Source: a bacterium
GTDB taxonomy: Bacteria > SM23-31
Direction: 5' to 3'
DNA length: 37,951 nucleotides
NCBI GenBank assembly: GCA_028278455.1
Contig: JANQEH010000196.1
Span: forward strand, 1-37,951
Positions 27,061 to 33,800 of this stretch are shown in pieces. The notes under the pieces were generated by a model. The model searched no databases. It was given only the letters and a program-made list of their open reading frames with translations, and was not told where the DNA came from. Every line of letters begins with the position of its first letter. Position 1 is the stretch's first letter. The translations under genes and the position numbers were made by a program.

Positions 27061-27285
27061 ATGACGGGTACAAAAAGATCACTACTCAGCAGAATCGAAT
27101 CTTTCCGAAAATGGCGTATGATAATTGCTATACCACTGATAATATTAGGTACAGCTTCATTACTGCTTCCAGTTATTCCGGGTATATTAATCCTTTTTCT
27201 TGGAATTGCTTTGATAAACCCGGATCTGGCGGAGAAATTCAAGAACAATGTAACAAAATTCTTTAGGTCACTGAATTTCAGTTGA
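27061..27285 (+). CDS. Small membrane protein (PGPGW-like)
   Basis: A 74-residue protein with a membrane hairpin: a basic N-terminus, then a hydrophobic stretch (about 20-50) broken at PVIPG, and a charged C-terminus. LPVIPGILILFLGIALI followed by an acidic/basic tail resembles the small PGPGW/DUF454 membrane proteins. The frame is open from 26947, but AAGGAG at 27049-27054 sits eight bases before ATG 27061, which settles the start. It is 110 bases after the ABC-2 permease on the same strand and could be the last gene of the export operon or have its own promoter. Function unknown. Confidence 0.75.
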   Translation: MTGTKRSLLSRIESFRKWRMIIAIPLIILGTASLLLPVIPGILILFLGIALINPDLAEKFKNNVTKFFRSLNFS

Positions 27286-27300
27286 TTTTTTGGAAAAAAC

Positions 27301-27331
27301 TTGACAATTGATTAATGAAATGGTACTTTTT
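27301..27331 (+). promoter_or_regulatory. Candidate promoter of the Tyr-rich lipoprotein gene
   Basis: TTGACA at 27301-27306 is followed after 17 bases by TACTTT (27324-27329), preceded by TG one base upstream (extended -10). The same bases also fit the Bacteroidetes-type pattern TTG ... TAnnTTT. The leader would be about 90 bases long. The -10 match is partial, so confidence is moderate. Confidence 0.45.
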
Positions 27332-27428
27332 AACGACTATATAATTAAGAATGGAATTTTTATTGAAATAGATTGTATTTATACATAGGGGAAGTATAAG
27401 TCTACCTTTAAGAAAGGGGGCGATGTCA

Positions 27429-28655
27429 ATGTCGCTACTAAAAAAAGCATCAGTGTTGGCTTTATTGATAAGTCTTAGTGTTTTATTAAACTGTTACACT
27501 GTACTGGTTCAGCATGAACCGAGACGTGTAGTCGTGCATGATGTTGAATATGAGCCTGATGAAGAAGTCGATGTTGAGGATGAATATGTCGACGAGTATG
27601 CGCTTGAAACCCACCATTACTACTATTTAGACAGTCACATGTACGATTATTACTGGAATTATCCTTCGTATTACTGGAATCACTACGATCCTTTTTACCG
27701 TTTTCGACATCGTTCAATGTGGGGTTTGTATTACTATGATCCTTTTATGTTCGATTATTACTGGGGTGGGTGGTATGGATATATGTCTCCTTACAGTTAC
27801 TACTGGAGGTATAATTCCTGGAACAGGTACGGCGGGTATTATGCAGGTTTTTACAATGGTTACTATTATGGTTCAGGCGGATATTACGGATCAGCCTATG
27901 GTTATACCAGTGATTTCGGGTACGGCAAGAAGAGGGAATTCGCCAGGCGGAGTTATACCAGGCTGAATTCGCAGGAGGGTACGCGTAATGTTACTCGAAC
28001 CAATACTACGAGAAACACGGAATCCAATTCATCCGGATACGTGAGCAAAAGAGGCTCAACTTCAAGATATGATAAAGGTTCGAAGAGTACTACGAATAGA
28101 AGCGGAACGAAGAGCAACAGGACGGTAACACGAAATAGTTCCGGATCGAAAAAGAGTACGGTTACTAAATCTTCTGCAAACAGGTCAAGTACAAAGAGAT
28201 CTACTCCTAAAAGGAATGTCACGAGGAGGACAACTCCAACAAAGAGTAAATCAACTGCAACCAAACGCACACCTGTGAGGAAGACCGTCAAGAAGAAAGG
28301 CGGTAAAGGTGAAGTCTCTTACAATCGATCTAATTCCTCAATTAGAAGTAAAAAGTATTTCCCCAGGGACCTTGCGAGCCTTGTGCAGCTTTCTGGACAG
28401 AGAACCCGTCAGAATATGAAAGCTATTGCACTATACAAAACACCTAAGAGTTCGAGATCGAGCTATTCAACAAGCAGATCTTCAAATTCTGGCAGCCGTA
28501 GTTATACAGGCTCATCGAGAAGCTATTCAAGCCCCAGCAGGAGCACTTCAAAATCTGTCTCAACGGGAAGCCGAGTTGGAAGGAGCAGTTCTGCTGCATC
28601 ATCTGCTACACGAAGTGTAAGCAGGACATCTGTTTCAAGAGGTAAGAAAAAGTAG
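27429..28655 (+). CDS. Tyr-rich, basic low-complexity lipoprotein
   Basis: A 408-residue protein in three parts. A lipoprotein signal ends in SVLLNC (Cys about 22). An acidic stretch with several Glu-Asp-Val repeats leads to a region of about 110 residues (about 55-165) packed with Tyr, Trp, Gly and Asn, for example HYYYLDSHMYDYYWNYPSYY. The rest is a very basic Ser/Thr/Arg/Lys-rich tail, including a TKR/TPKR/TPTK-type stretch (about 235-295) and an SRSS-type end, closing GKKK. The ATG at 27423 is only two bases after AAAGGGGG; the ATG at 27429 has proper spacing and is preferred. I do not recognise the family. It could be a surface or matrix protein that binds polyanions. A strong terminator follows. 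Confidence 0.8.
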   Translation: MSLLKKASVLALLISLSVLLNCYTVLVQHEPRRVVVHDVEYEPDEEVDVEDEYVDEYALETHHYYYLDSHMYDYYWNYPSYYWNHYDPFYRFRHRSMWGLYYYDPFMFDYYWGGWYGYMSPYSYYWRYNSWNRYGGYYAGFYNGYYYGSGGYYGSAYGYTSDFGYGKKREFARRSYTRLNSQEGTRNVTRTNTTRNTESNSSGYVSKRGSTSRYDKGSKSTTNRSGTKSNRTVTRNSSGSKKSTVTKSSANRSSTKRSTPKRNVTRRTTPTKSKSTATKRTPVRKTVKKKGGKGEVSYNRSNSSIRSKKYFPRDLASLVQLSGQRTRQNMKAIALYKTPKSSRSSYSTSRSSNSGSRSYTGSSRSYSSPSRSTSKSVSTGSRVGRSSSAASSATRSVSRTSVSRGKKK

Positions 28656-28676
28656 ATAGTCTACATATCAAATTAT

Positions 28677-28705
28677 AAAACCCGGGTATCAATCCCGGGT
28701 TTTTT
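28677..28705 (+). terminator. Rho-independent terminator after the Tyr-rich lipoprotein gene
   Basis: A perfect 10-bp stem (AAAACCCGGG at 28677-28686, CCCGGGTTTT at 28694-28703) with a 7-base loop and a T-run downstream. It sits 22 bases after the stop codon, ahead of the convergent Smr gene, and may also act on that strand through its A-run. Confidence 0.88.
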
Positions 28706-28729
28706 ATTGTGATCTATCAATAGATCCGA

Positions 28730-29029
28730 TCATTCCGGATCTTTGCTCTCTTTGAGATATGCAATCGTGGCGCCCCATCCCCCGGATCCGCTCCCCGCGT
28801 CATGAAAGTTTTCTACTAATGGATTTTTTGCTAGCTGTTTGTGAACGATATGCTTTAAGACGCTTTTTCCTTTGCCATGGATAATCCTGACCCGGTAAAT
28901 ACCCTTATTATGACATTCATTGATATAATCATTCACGAGGTCTTTTACATCCGATGGCTGAAATGTATGCAGATCTAATTCGTCTGAAATAGGCAGGTAA
29001 AATAACTCATCTTCCCCTGTGTGGTCCAT
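28730..29029 (-). CDS. Smr-domain protein
   Basis: A 99-residue protein consisting almost only of a Smr domain: LDLHTFQPSDVKDLVNDYI, then VRIIHGKGKSVLKHIVHKQL and a Gly-rich GSGSGGWGATIAYL end. Both the LDLH and HGKG motifs associated with Smr nuclease activity are present. Stand-alone small Smr proteins are thought to act on nucleic acid; the C-terminal Smr of MutS2 nicks DNA or cleaves RNA. Its start is one base after the sigma factor stop, so both are made from one message. Why an ECF sigma factor is paired with it is not clear from sequence. Confidence 0.88.
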   Translation of the reverse strand: MDHTGEDELFYLPISDELDLHTFQPSDVKDLVNDYINECHNKGIYRVRIIHGKGKSVLKHIVHKQLAKNPLVENFHDAGSGSGGWGATIAYLKESKDPE

Positions 29030-29030
29030 G

Positions 29031-29630
29031 CTAAAACTGATTTTTCAGGTGTTTTTTCAGTTTTTCTCTCGCCCTGAAAATCCTCGCTTTTACTGTTCCG
29101 AGAGGAACATCGAGCGCCTCTGCAATCTCCTCATAAGATTTTTCTTCTTTGTGACGCATCAGAATAGCGATTCTGTACTTTGAGGGCAGTGAATCGATCG
29201 CGATCTCAATAATTGATTTTCTCTCGGTATCTATCAGTTCAGCTTCAGGGTTGATAATGGGATCGGGAAGTTCTTTTGTAATAGGTCCGTCTTTAGCTTC
29301 GGTGGGTTTGTCGATGGACATTGTCTGAAGACGCTTCTTTCTCAGGAAATCAATACAATTATTAGATGCGATTTTGAACAGCCATGTAGAGAATGCATAC
29401 TGGGCATTGAAAGTCCCGAGAGCCGAAAATGCCTTGATGAAGGTCTCCTGGACGAGGTCTTCGGCTTCTTCGCGGTTCTTGACCATTTTATAGACAAGAC
29501 TGTAAATTGCGCCCCTGTATTTTTTCAGGAGGATATTATAGGCATCCTGCTCACCATCAAGTGCGCGTTTTACTATATCTATGTCTTTACTAGTCAATAG
29601 TTTTCCTGTTTTTTCGGCTATTTTCAGCAC
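29031..29630 (-). CDS. ECF-type RNA polymerase sigma factor
   Basis: A 199-residue sigma-70 family protein of the extracytoplasmic-function group. Region 2 spans about 20-95 (NILLKKYRGAIYSLVYKMVK, DLVQETFIKAF, TWLFKIASNNCIDFLRKK) and region 4 about 140-195 (LPSKYRIAILMRHKEEKSYE, EIAEALDVPLGTVKARIFRA). The linker between is acidic. The annotated start is GTG at 29630. A TTG at 29597, preceded by AGGA, gives MTSKDIDIVKRAL, a more usual ECF start, and a TTGACT/TAATTT promoter at 29662-29634 would place its start point beyond the GTG, so 29597 may be the true start. No anti-sigma gene follows; the Smr gene takes that place. Confidence 0.92.
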   Translation of the reverse strand: MLKIAEKTGKLLTSKDIDIVKRALDGEQDAYNILLKKYRGAIYSLVYKMVKNREEAEDLVQETFIKAFSALGTFNAQYAFSTWLFKIASNNCIDFLRKKRLQTMSIDKPTEAKDGPITKELPDPIINPEAELIDTERKSIIEIAIDSLPSKYRIAILMRHKEEKSYEEIAEALDVPLGTVKARIFRAREKLKKHLKNQF

Positions 29631-29633
29631 AGT

Positions 29634-29662
29634 AAATTAAGAGAAAAATACTAAACAGTCAA
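29634..29662 (-). promoter_or_regulatory. Possible promoter of the sigma factor / Smr operon
   Basis: On the minus strand TTGACT (29662-29657) is followed after 17 bases by TAATTT (29639-29634). The -35 box matches five of six positions, the -10 box only three. If used, transcription would start near 29627, which favours the TTG start at 29597 for the sigma factor. Confidence 0.3.
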
Positions 29663-29788
29663 GGGAAATAATATTTGCTTTTGGAACGAAAAATTATTAA
29701 ACTCTCACCCCTTAGTTTATGTTTTAAATAATGTAAATACTATTGTGAACTGTTTTTATTCCATTAATAAACGAGATAAAGAAAATAT

Positions 29789-30808
29789 ATGGGTGGAGAG
29801 AAGTTAAAAAGAAAAGCAGTAGGCCTGATATCGGGAGGGCTGGACAGCACACTGGCGGTAAGGATAATAGCTGATCTTGGTTTCGAAGTAACAGCTATCA
29901 ACGTGGAAACATCCTTCTTTTCCGATCTGATCAAGGGGAAAAACTGTTCTACAGATCAGGTAAAGGGAGATGTGAATTATCTTACTATCTGGGGTGGAAA
30001 AGACTATATTGACATCGTGAAAGACCCTGAGCATGGGTACGGCAAGAACATGAATATGTGTATTGACTGTAAGATCTTCATGCTCAGACAAGCCAAGCAG
30101 ATCATGGATGAGATAGGAGCGGAGTTTGTTTTTACGGGAGAGGTCGTCGGACAGAGACCGATGTCCCAACAGAGAGATTCTATGCGCCTGATCGAGAGAA
30201 AAGCAGGATTGGAGGGCTATCTCCTGCGCCCGTTATCTGCAAAAATACTCGAGCCTACGATCCCCGAGAAGGATGGTGTGATAAACCGTGAGAAGCTATA
30301 CGGTTTCAACGGGAGAAACCGGAAACCTCAGATGAAACTTGCCGAAGAGCTGGGGATAACTGATTATCCTTCACCGGCAGGCGGATGTGTTCTGACAGAA
30401 GAGGATTTCTCCATTAAGCTGAGGGATGCTTTCGATCATGGGGAGGATACCGATCCTGACATCCGGAACCTGAAGCTCGGACGCCATTTCAGGCTGAAGG
30501 ACGGCGCAAAGATCGTGAACGGACGTACCCGGGAAGAAAATGAATACTTCTTCGGGATGATAAATGATAACACAACAGTACTTACAGTGAAAGGCTACAG
30601 CAGTACATACTGTTTTCTTTTCGGTGAGGCAACAGAGGAGAACAGGGATATTGCCGGGGCGATCACTGCAAGGTACAGCAAGGCAAAGCATCTCGATAGA
30701 GCTGAGATAAAGTGGTGGAAAGGGCGTGATGAGGCCAATCCGGAGGTGTTTGAAGCCGCTCCGGCATCAGATGAGCTGCTGAACAGGTACCGGGTGGGAA
30801 AGGGATAA
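29789..30808 (+). CDS. PP-loop ATP pyrophosphatase, tRNA thiouridylase-like
   Basis: A 339-residue enzyme of the adenine-nucleotide alpha-hydrolase superfamily. The PP-loop is SGGLDS (residues 15-20). Cysteines occur at C51, in MCIDC (C91 and C94) and in AGGCVLT (C200), the pattern expected for tRNA thiolation enzymes that use catalytic cysteines or an Fe-S cluster. TGEVVGQRPMSQQRDSM (about 113-129) is a family block. The C-terminal third (about 215-335) resembles the domain added to MnmA/ThiI-like proteins of anaerobes. It is not a typical MnmA: order and motifs differ. It likely activates a tRNA uridine for sulfur insertion; position and tRNA are unknown. It is transcribed alone, divergently from the sigma factor. 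Confidence 0.82.
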   Translation: MGGEKLKRKAVGLISGGLDSTLAVRIIADLGFEVTAINVETSFFSDLIKGKNCSTDQVKGDVNYLTIWGGKDYIDIVKDPEHGYGKNMNMCIDCKIFMLRQAKQIMDEIGAEFVFTGEVVGQRPMSQQRDSMRLIERKAGLEGYLLRPLSAKILEPTIPEKDGVINREKLYGFNGRNRKPQMKLAEELGITDYPSPAGGCVLTEEDFSIKLRDAFDHGEDTDPDIRNLKLGRHFRLKDGAKIVNGRTREENEYFFGMINDNTTVLTVKGYSSTYCFLFGEATEENRDIAGAITARYSKAKHLDRAEIKWWKGRDEANPEVFEAAPASDELLNRYRVGKG

Positions 30809-31151
30809 CTGAAGGGATGATTATATGAGTATAGTAATATCGTGATTATTTGCTTATACACCTGAGAATTCACTCATAATCCAGGTGTTGAGATTTCTCC
30901 ACTGCGTTCTTCGCAAGCTCAAAACTCCGGTCGAAATGACAATAACCTGTTTGTCATTTCGAGCGAAGCCCCGATTCTGCATCGCAGAAAGGGGCAAGCC
31001 GAGAAATCTCAGAAAATGCCAACGAAATAACACTGACGTGTTCAAAATATTTATTTCTTGCTGCATTTAAGAATAGTATTAGAGTATTTGTAATTTAAAC
31101 AAATTTCCTTATAATCAATATATACCGCATTAACTTCAATATGGAAAGATC
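30809..31151. other. Intergenic stretch holding a dispersed-type repeat
   Basis: These 343 bases hold no convincing gene. Their centre is the nested inverted repeat at 30890-31010. The sides are AT-rich. A GGAAAG at 31142-31147 precedes the next start and may act as its ribosome binding site. Confidence 0.6.
30890..31010. repeat. Nested inverted repeat of the dispersed 'GAAATGAC' type
   Basis: The outer arms are GAGATTTCTC (30890-30899) and GAGAAATCTC (31001-31010). The inner arms, TCGAAATGACAA (30931-30942) and TTGTCATTTCGA (30951-30962), form a perfect 12-bp hairpin with an 8-base loop. A further paired zone includes TTCTGCATCGCAGAA near 30975-30989. Elements with these core words occur as many copies in intergenic DNA of diverse bacteria, often as non-coding mobile palindromes. 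No open frame lies inside. Confidence 0.75.
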
Positions 31152-31955
31152 ATGAAAGCAGGTTACTATCAGTTCACTCCCGAATTCGGCGACAGGAAAA
31201 AGAATCTGGCTGCCATCAGGGAAAAACTCAGTAATTGCCGGGCCGATCTTATGATTCTGCCTGAATTATGCACGACCGGGTACCAGTTCTGCAGCACTGA
31301 AGAGGCCAGGGACCTTGCAGAGGAAATCCCCGGCGGGGACTCTGTCAGGGAGTTGACGGATATAGCTTACGACAACGGGAAATATATTATCGCAGGTATT
31401 GCGGAATCAGATGGCGGCAGCCTGTATAATACCGCTGTGATAGTAGGGCCGGAAGGATATATCGGCAAATACAGGAAGATCCATCTGTTCTATGAAGAGA
31501 ATCTCTGGTTCACTCCCGGAGACGATCTGCCGCAGGTTTTTGATCTTGACGGAGTAAAAGTTGGAATTTTGATCTGCTTCGACTGGATTTTCCCGGAGGT
31601 TTTCCGTATATTAGCACTTGAAGGAGCAGACCTTATTGCTCTTCCAGCGAACCTTGTCCTGCCGTATTGCCAGGATGCAATGAGAACACGGTCGATCGAG
31701 AACAAAGTCTATGTGGCTGTAGCTAACCGGACAGGATCCGAGGAGAGAGGTGGTAAGGACAGGCTGACCTTCACGGGTGCGAGCCGGATAACAGATCCGA
31801 AAGGTAATGTGATAGCTTCATCACCGGTTGACGCTGAGGATATCCGGATCGTGGAAATTGATATAGAGCTGTCACGTAACAAGGAAATAAACGAATATAA
31901 CAGGGTACTGGCCTCCAGAAGGCCTGATGTATACGCGAAGTATCCGAAATTGTAA
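31152..31955 (+). CDS. Carbon-nitrogen hydrolase (nitrilase superfamily)
   Basis: A 267-residue cytoplasmic amidohydrolase with the complete nitrilase triad: E38 (LPELCTTGY), K109 (YRKIHLFYEE) and C142 (LICFDWIFPE). After the Cys comes the usual LALEGADLIALPANLVLP and the RSIENKVYVAVANRTG block found in amidases of the N-carbamoylputrescine amidase/omega-amidase group. The length is that of single-domain members. The natural substrate cannot be told, but omega-amidase or N-carbamoyl amidase activity is most likely. The tRNA-Val gene starts only 4 bases after the stop, so the two may share a transcript. Confidence 0.9.
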   Translation: MKAGYYQFTPEFGDRKKNLAAIREKLSNCRADLMILPELCTTGYQFCSTEEARDLAEEIPGGDSVRELTDIAYDNGKYIIAGIAESDGGSLYNTAVIVGPEGYIGKYRKIHLFYEENLWFTPGDDLPQVFDLDGVKVGILICFDWIFPEVFRILALEGADLIALPANLVLPYCQDAMRTRSIENKVYVAVANRTGSEERGGKDRLTFTGASRITDPKGNVIASSPVDAEDIRIVEIDIELSRNKEINEYNRVLASRRPDVYAKYPKL

Positions 31956-31959
31956 ATAA

Positions 31960-32033
31960 GGGCGATTAGCTCAGTTGGTTAGAGTGCTGGCCTCACATGC
32001 CAGAGGTCGTGGGTTCGAATCCCCCATCGCCCA
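31960..32033 (+). tRNA. tRNA-Val (anticodon CAC)
   Basis: The cloverleaf is clear: acceptor GGGCGAT pairing with ATCGCCC (32026-32032), D-arm GCTCAGTTGGTTAGAGT, anticodon stem CTGGC/GCCAG with loop CTCACAT and anticodon CAC (reads GUG, valine), five-base variable loop, and T-loop TTCGAAT. The discriminator is A and no CCA is encoded. The T-stem GTGGG/CCCCC has a T-C mismatch (positions 50 and 64), where an A at 64 would be expected. The 3' 46 bases, from the anticodon stem, plus the next base are repeated at 35485-35531, marking this gene as an integration site. Confidence 0.95.
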
Positions 32034-32034
32034 C
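31988..32034 (+). repeat. Left copy of the tRNA-Val 3'-end direct repeat (putative att site)
   Basis: These 47 bases, from the anticodon stem to one base past the tRNA end, match 35485-35531 at 46 of 47 positions (C at 32024, T at 35521). Direct repeats of a tRNA 3' end are the usual footprint of a tyrosine-recombinase-integrated element. Confidence 0.85.
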
Positions 32035-32046
32035 TACAGTAAAAAC

Positions 32047-32082
32047 AAGGACTTCTGATTGATTTCATAAGTCCTTTTTTAT
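32047..32082 (+). terminator. Terminator after tRNA-Val
   Basis: AAGGACTT (32047-32054) and AAGTCCTT (32069-32076) pair over a 14-base loop and are followed by a T-run. It lies 14 bases after the tRNA and would end the amidohydrolase-tRNA transcript. Confidence 0.78.
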
Positions 32083-32404
32083 TGCCTTATTTTACATCTC
32101 CCACCACTATTCCCACTATAGACTAAGCAAAAGTTCTGTTTTTTGATATATTGAGTTTCTTTGATTTTTCTATGTGTTTTCAATGGATAGATTACATTAC
32201 ATTCTTAATTAATTTCCCCTGATATGTATATATTCCGCCCAGTGTACCCTCCCGCTGTAGGTACCATGATTTTACTATATAGTTGCTTAAGTCCGTATAT
32301 GGTGAGTAAAATATAAATGAGTCTGTATATATAACGGTTTTATATTGGAGTCTGAAAAAAAACAGAAACCTGAATTAGATAATTACTTCTTCTCTTGGAT
32401 TTGA
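32083..32404. other. Gene-free, AT-rich left part of the putative island
   Basis: Between the tRNA terminator and the amidase terminator I see no credible coding frame, no promoter pair and no long repeat. The open frames are short, without ribosome binding sites. It may be degraded sequence left from an integrated element, but no integrase remnant can be recognised. Confidence 0.5.
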
Positions 32405-32440
32405 AAAATAAAAAGCCCACAATCAATGACCATGGGCTTT
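32404..32440 (-). terminator. Terminator of the amidase gene
   Basis: On the minus strand AAAGCCCA (32440-32433) and TGGGCTTT (32419-32412) form an 8-bp stem with a 13-base loop, followed by T-rich sequence toward 32404. It lies 20 bases after the amidase stop at 32460. Confidence 0.82.
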
Positions 32441-32459
32441 GTATTAATATGGAAGTTTA

Positions 32460-33776
32460 TTACTTAATTACTACCATTTTCTTAGTCGCTGTGAACTCAC
32501 CCGCAACGATCTTGTAAATGTATGTACCGCTTGCTACATTTGAGGCGTCCCATTTAACTGAATGATACCCTGCCGGCATATCGTTATTAACAAGTTGTGC
32601 AACCTGTTGACCCAGCACATTATATATTACGAGTGTAACATGTGATGCTTTTGGAAGTCCGTATCTGATTTCTGTAATTGGATTGAAAGGATTAGGATAA
32701 TTCTGCAATAATCCGAATGAATTAGGAATATTACCTTCATTCTCTGATTTTTTCTTTTCAAATCCCATACCATATATTGATTCAACATTTGACATCCCGG
32801 ATTCACCGCTTGAATTATAAGCTGTGACGGCATATTCAAATTCAGATGCTTCTGGATCGGTCTCATTTCTAATCTGAGTGTCTAAATCTATAAAATCGGA
32901 TGAAACTGGAGAACCAATCCAGAGCCATTCTTGAGAATGGCTTACTTTTCTGTAAACCTTATAGTAATTTGCTCCGCTTACAGAATTCCAATCCAACTCA
33001 ACATTAGCATAGAGTATGCCTGAATTTGTAATTGTTAGATTATTAGGCGTAGCGGGAGGTCCTGAAGGAGGAGGGGGAGGAGTAGCACAAAATACATTTG
33101 TATAGTACATTTGTATACCGTTAAATAAGGCCTGTGCTTGTAATAATTTATGTGAAGTACTTGAATAAAGTAGGCTTTCTTCCTGAGCATTTGATATAAA
33201 TGATGCTTCGGTCAATGCAGCAGGCATAACTGTATTATACAATACGGTTAATGGATATCCAAATTCTACGACATTATCTTTTAATCCTCTATCATTATAA
33301 TTATATGCAAGAAGCATTTGCCCCTGAAGGTATCCAGCAAACTGATGACTATTTTCAATCCTAGTTGTTGTACCCGAACTATGACAATAATATGTCTCAG
33401 TACCATTGTACCAAGTGTTCGGCCCCACGATCTGTCCATTTTGAGTTATACCACACCAGTTATGATGGATAGAAATATATAAATCTGCCCCCCAGCTATT
33501 TGCATTGCTAGCTCTTGTCGAATTAAAAACAGGGACATCAGAATATCTAACCATAGCATACTCATATATTTGGCTGGATGCCAATAAATTCTTTAGCATT
33601 ATTGCGACATCTAGATTTATCCATCTTTCAGGTATTCCACTTGGACCGAAGGCTCCTGTATTGTATCCTCCATGACCGGCATCAACATATACCTTCATAA
33701 TATCTTGTGAGACCGAATCATTACTATAAGAAAACAAAATAATCAATATCATTAAAAATATATTATATATCTTCAT
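32460..33776 (-). CDS. N-acetylmuramoyl-L-alanine amidase (Amidase_3) with Fn3 and sorting domain
   Basis: A 438-residue exported zinc amidase that cuts the bond between MurNAc and the stem peptide of peptidoglycan. Signal peptide about 1-24. Zinc ligands and catalytic Glu match Amidase_3: H35 (DAGHGGYN), E50 (IPERWINLD), H103 (YISIHHNW) and E189 (ALTEASFISN). A Pro-rich linker (about 229-240) leads to a fibronectin III domain (about 240-335) and a sorting domain from about 350 that begins LLQNYPNPFNPITEIRY and ends KKMVVIK. The start has GGAG upstream. It follows the beta-propeller lipoprotein gene by 24 bases, so both are one operon inside the putative island. A sorting domain on a wall amidase points to surface or extracellular action, perhaps on other cells. 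Confidence 0.92.
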   Translation of the reverse strand: MKIYNIFLMILIILFSYSNDSVSQDIMKVYVDAGHGGYNTGAFGPSGIPERWINLDVAIMLKNLLASSQIYEYAMVRYSDVPVFNSTRASNANSWGADLYISIHHNWCGITQNGQIVGPNTWYNGTETYYCHSSGTTTRIENSHQFAGYLQGQMLLAYNYNDRGLKDNVVEFGYPLTVLYNTVMPAALTEASFISNAQEESLLYSSTSHKLLQAQALFNGIQMYYTNVFCATPPPPPSGPPATPNNLTITNSGILYANVELDWNSVSGANYYKVYRKVSHSQEWLWIGSPVSSDFIDLDTQIRNETDPEASEFEYAVTAYNSSGESGMSNVESIYGMGFEKKKSENEGNIPNSFGLLQNYPNPFNPITEIRYGLPKASHVTLVIYNVLGQQVAQLVNNDMPAGYHSVKWDASNVASGTYIYKIVAGEFTATKKMVVIK

Positions 33777-33800
33777 AATAGTAACTCCAATTTATATATG

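Noticed and set aside
27953..28291. Antisense frame in the Tyr-rich lipoprotein gene, Leu/Val/Phe-rich like a membrane protein
   Set aside because: It mirrors the Lys/Arg/Ser/Thr codons of the forward frame, and the forward gene has a signal peptide, ribosome site and terminator.
32083..32404. Search for an integrase remnant beside the tRNA
   Set aside because: Reading the minus-strand frame next to the tRNA terminator gave at most 40 codons bounded by stops, with no recombinase motif.
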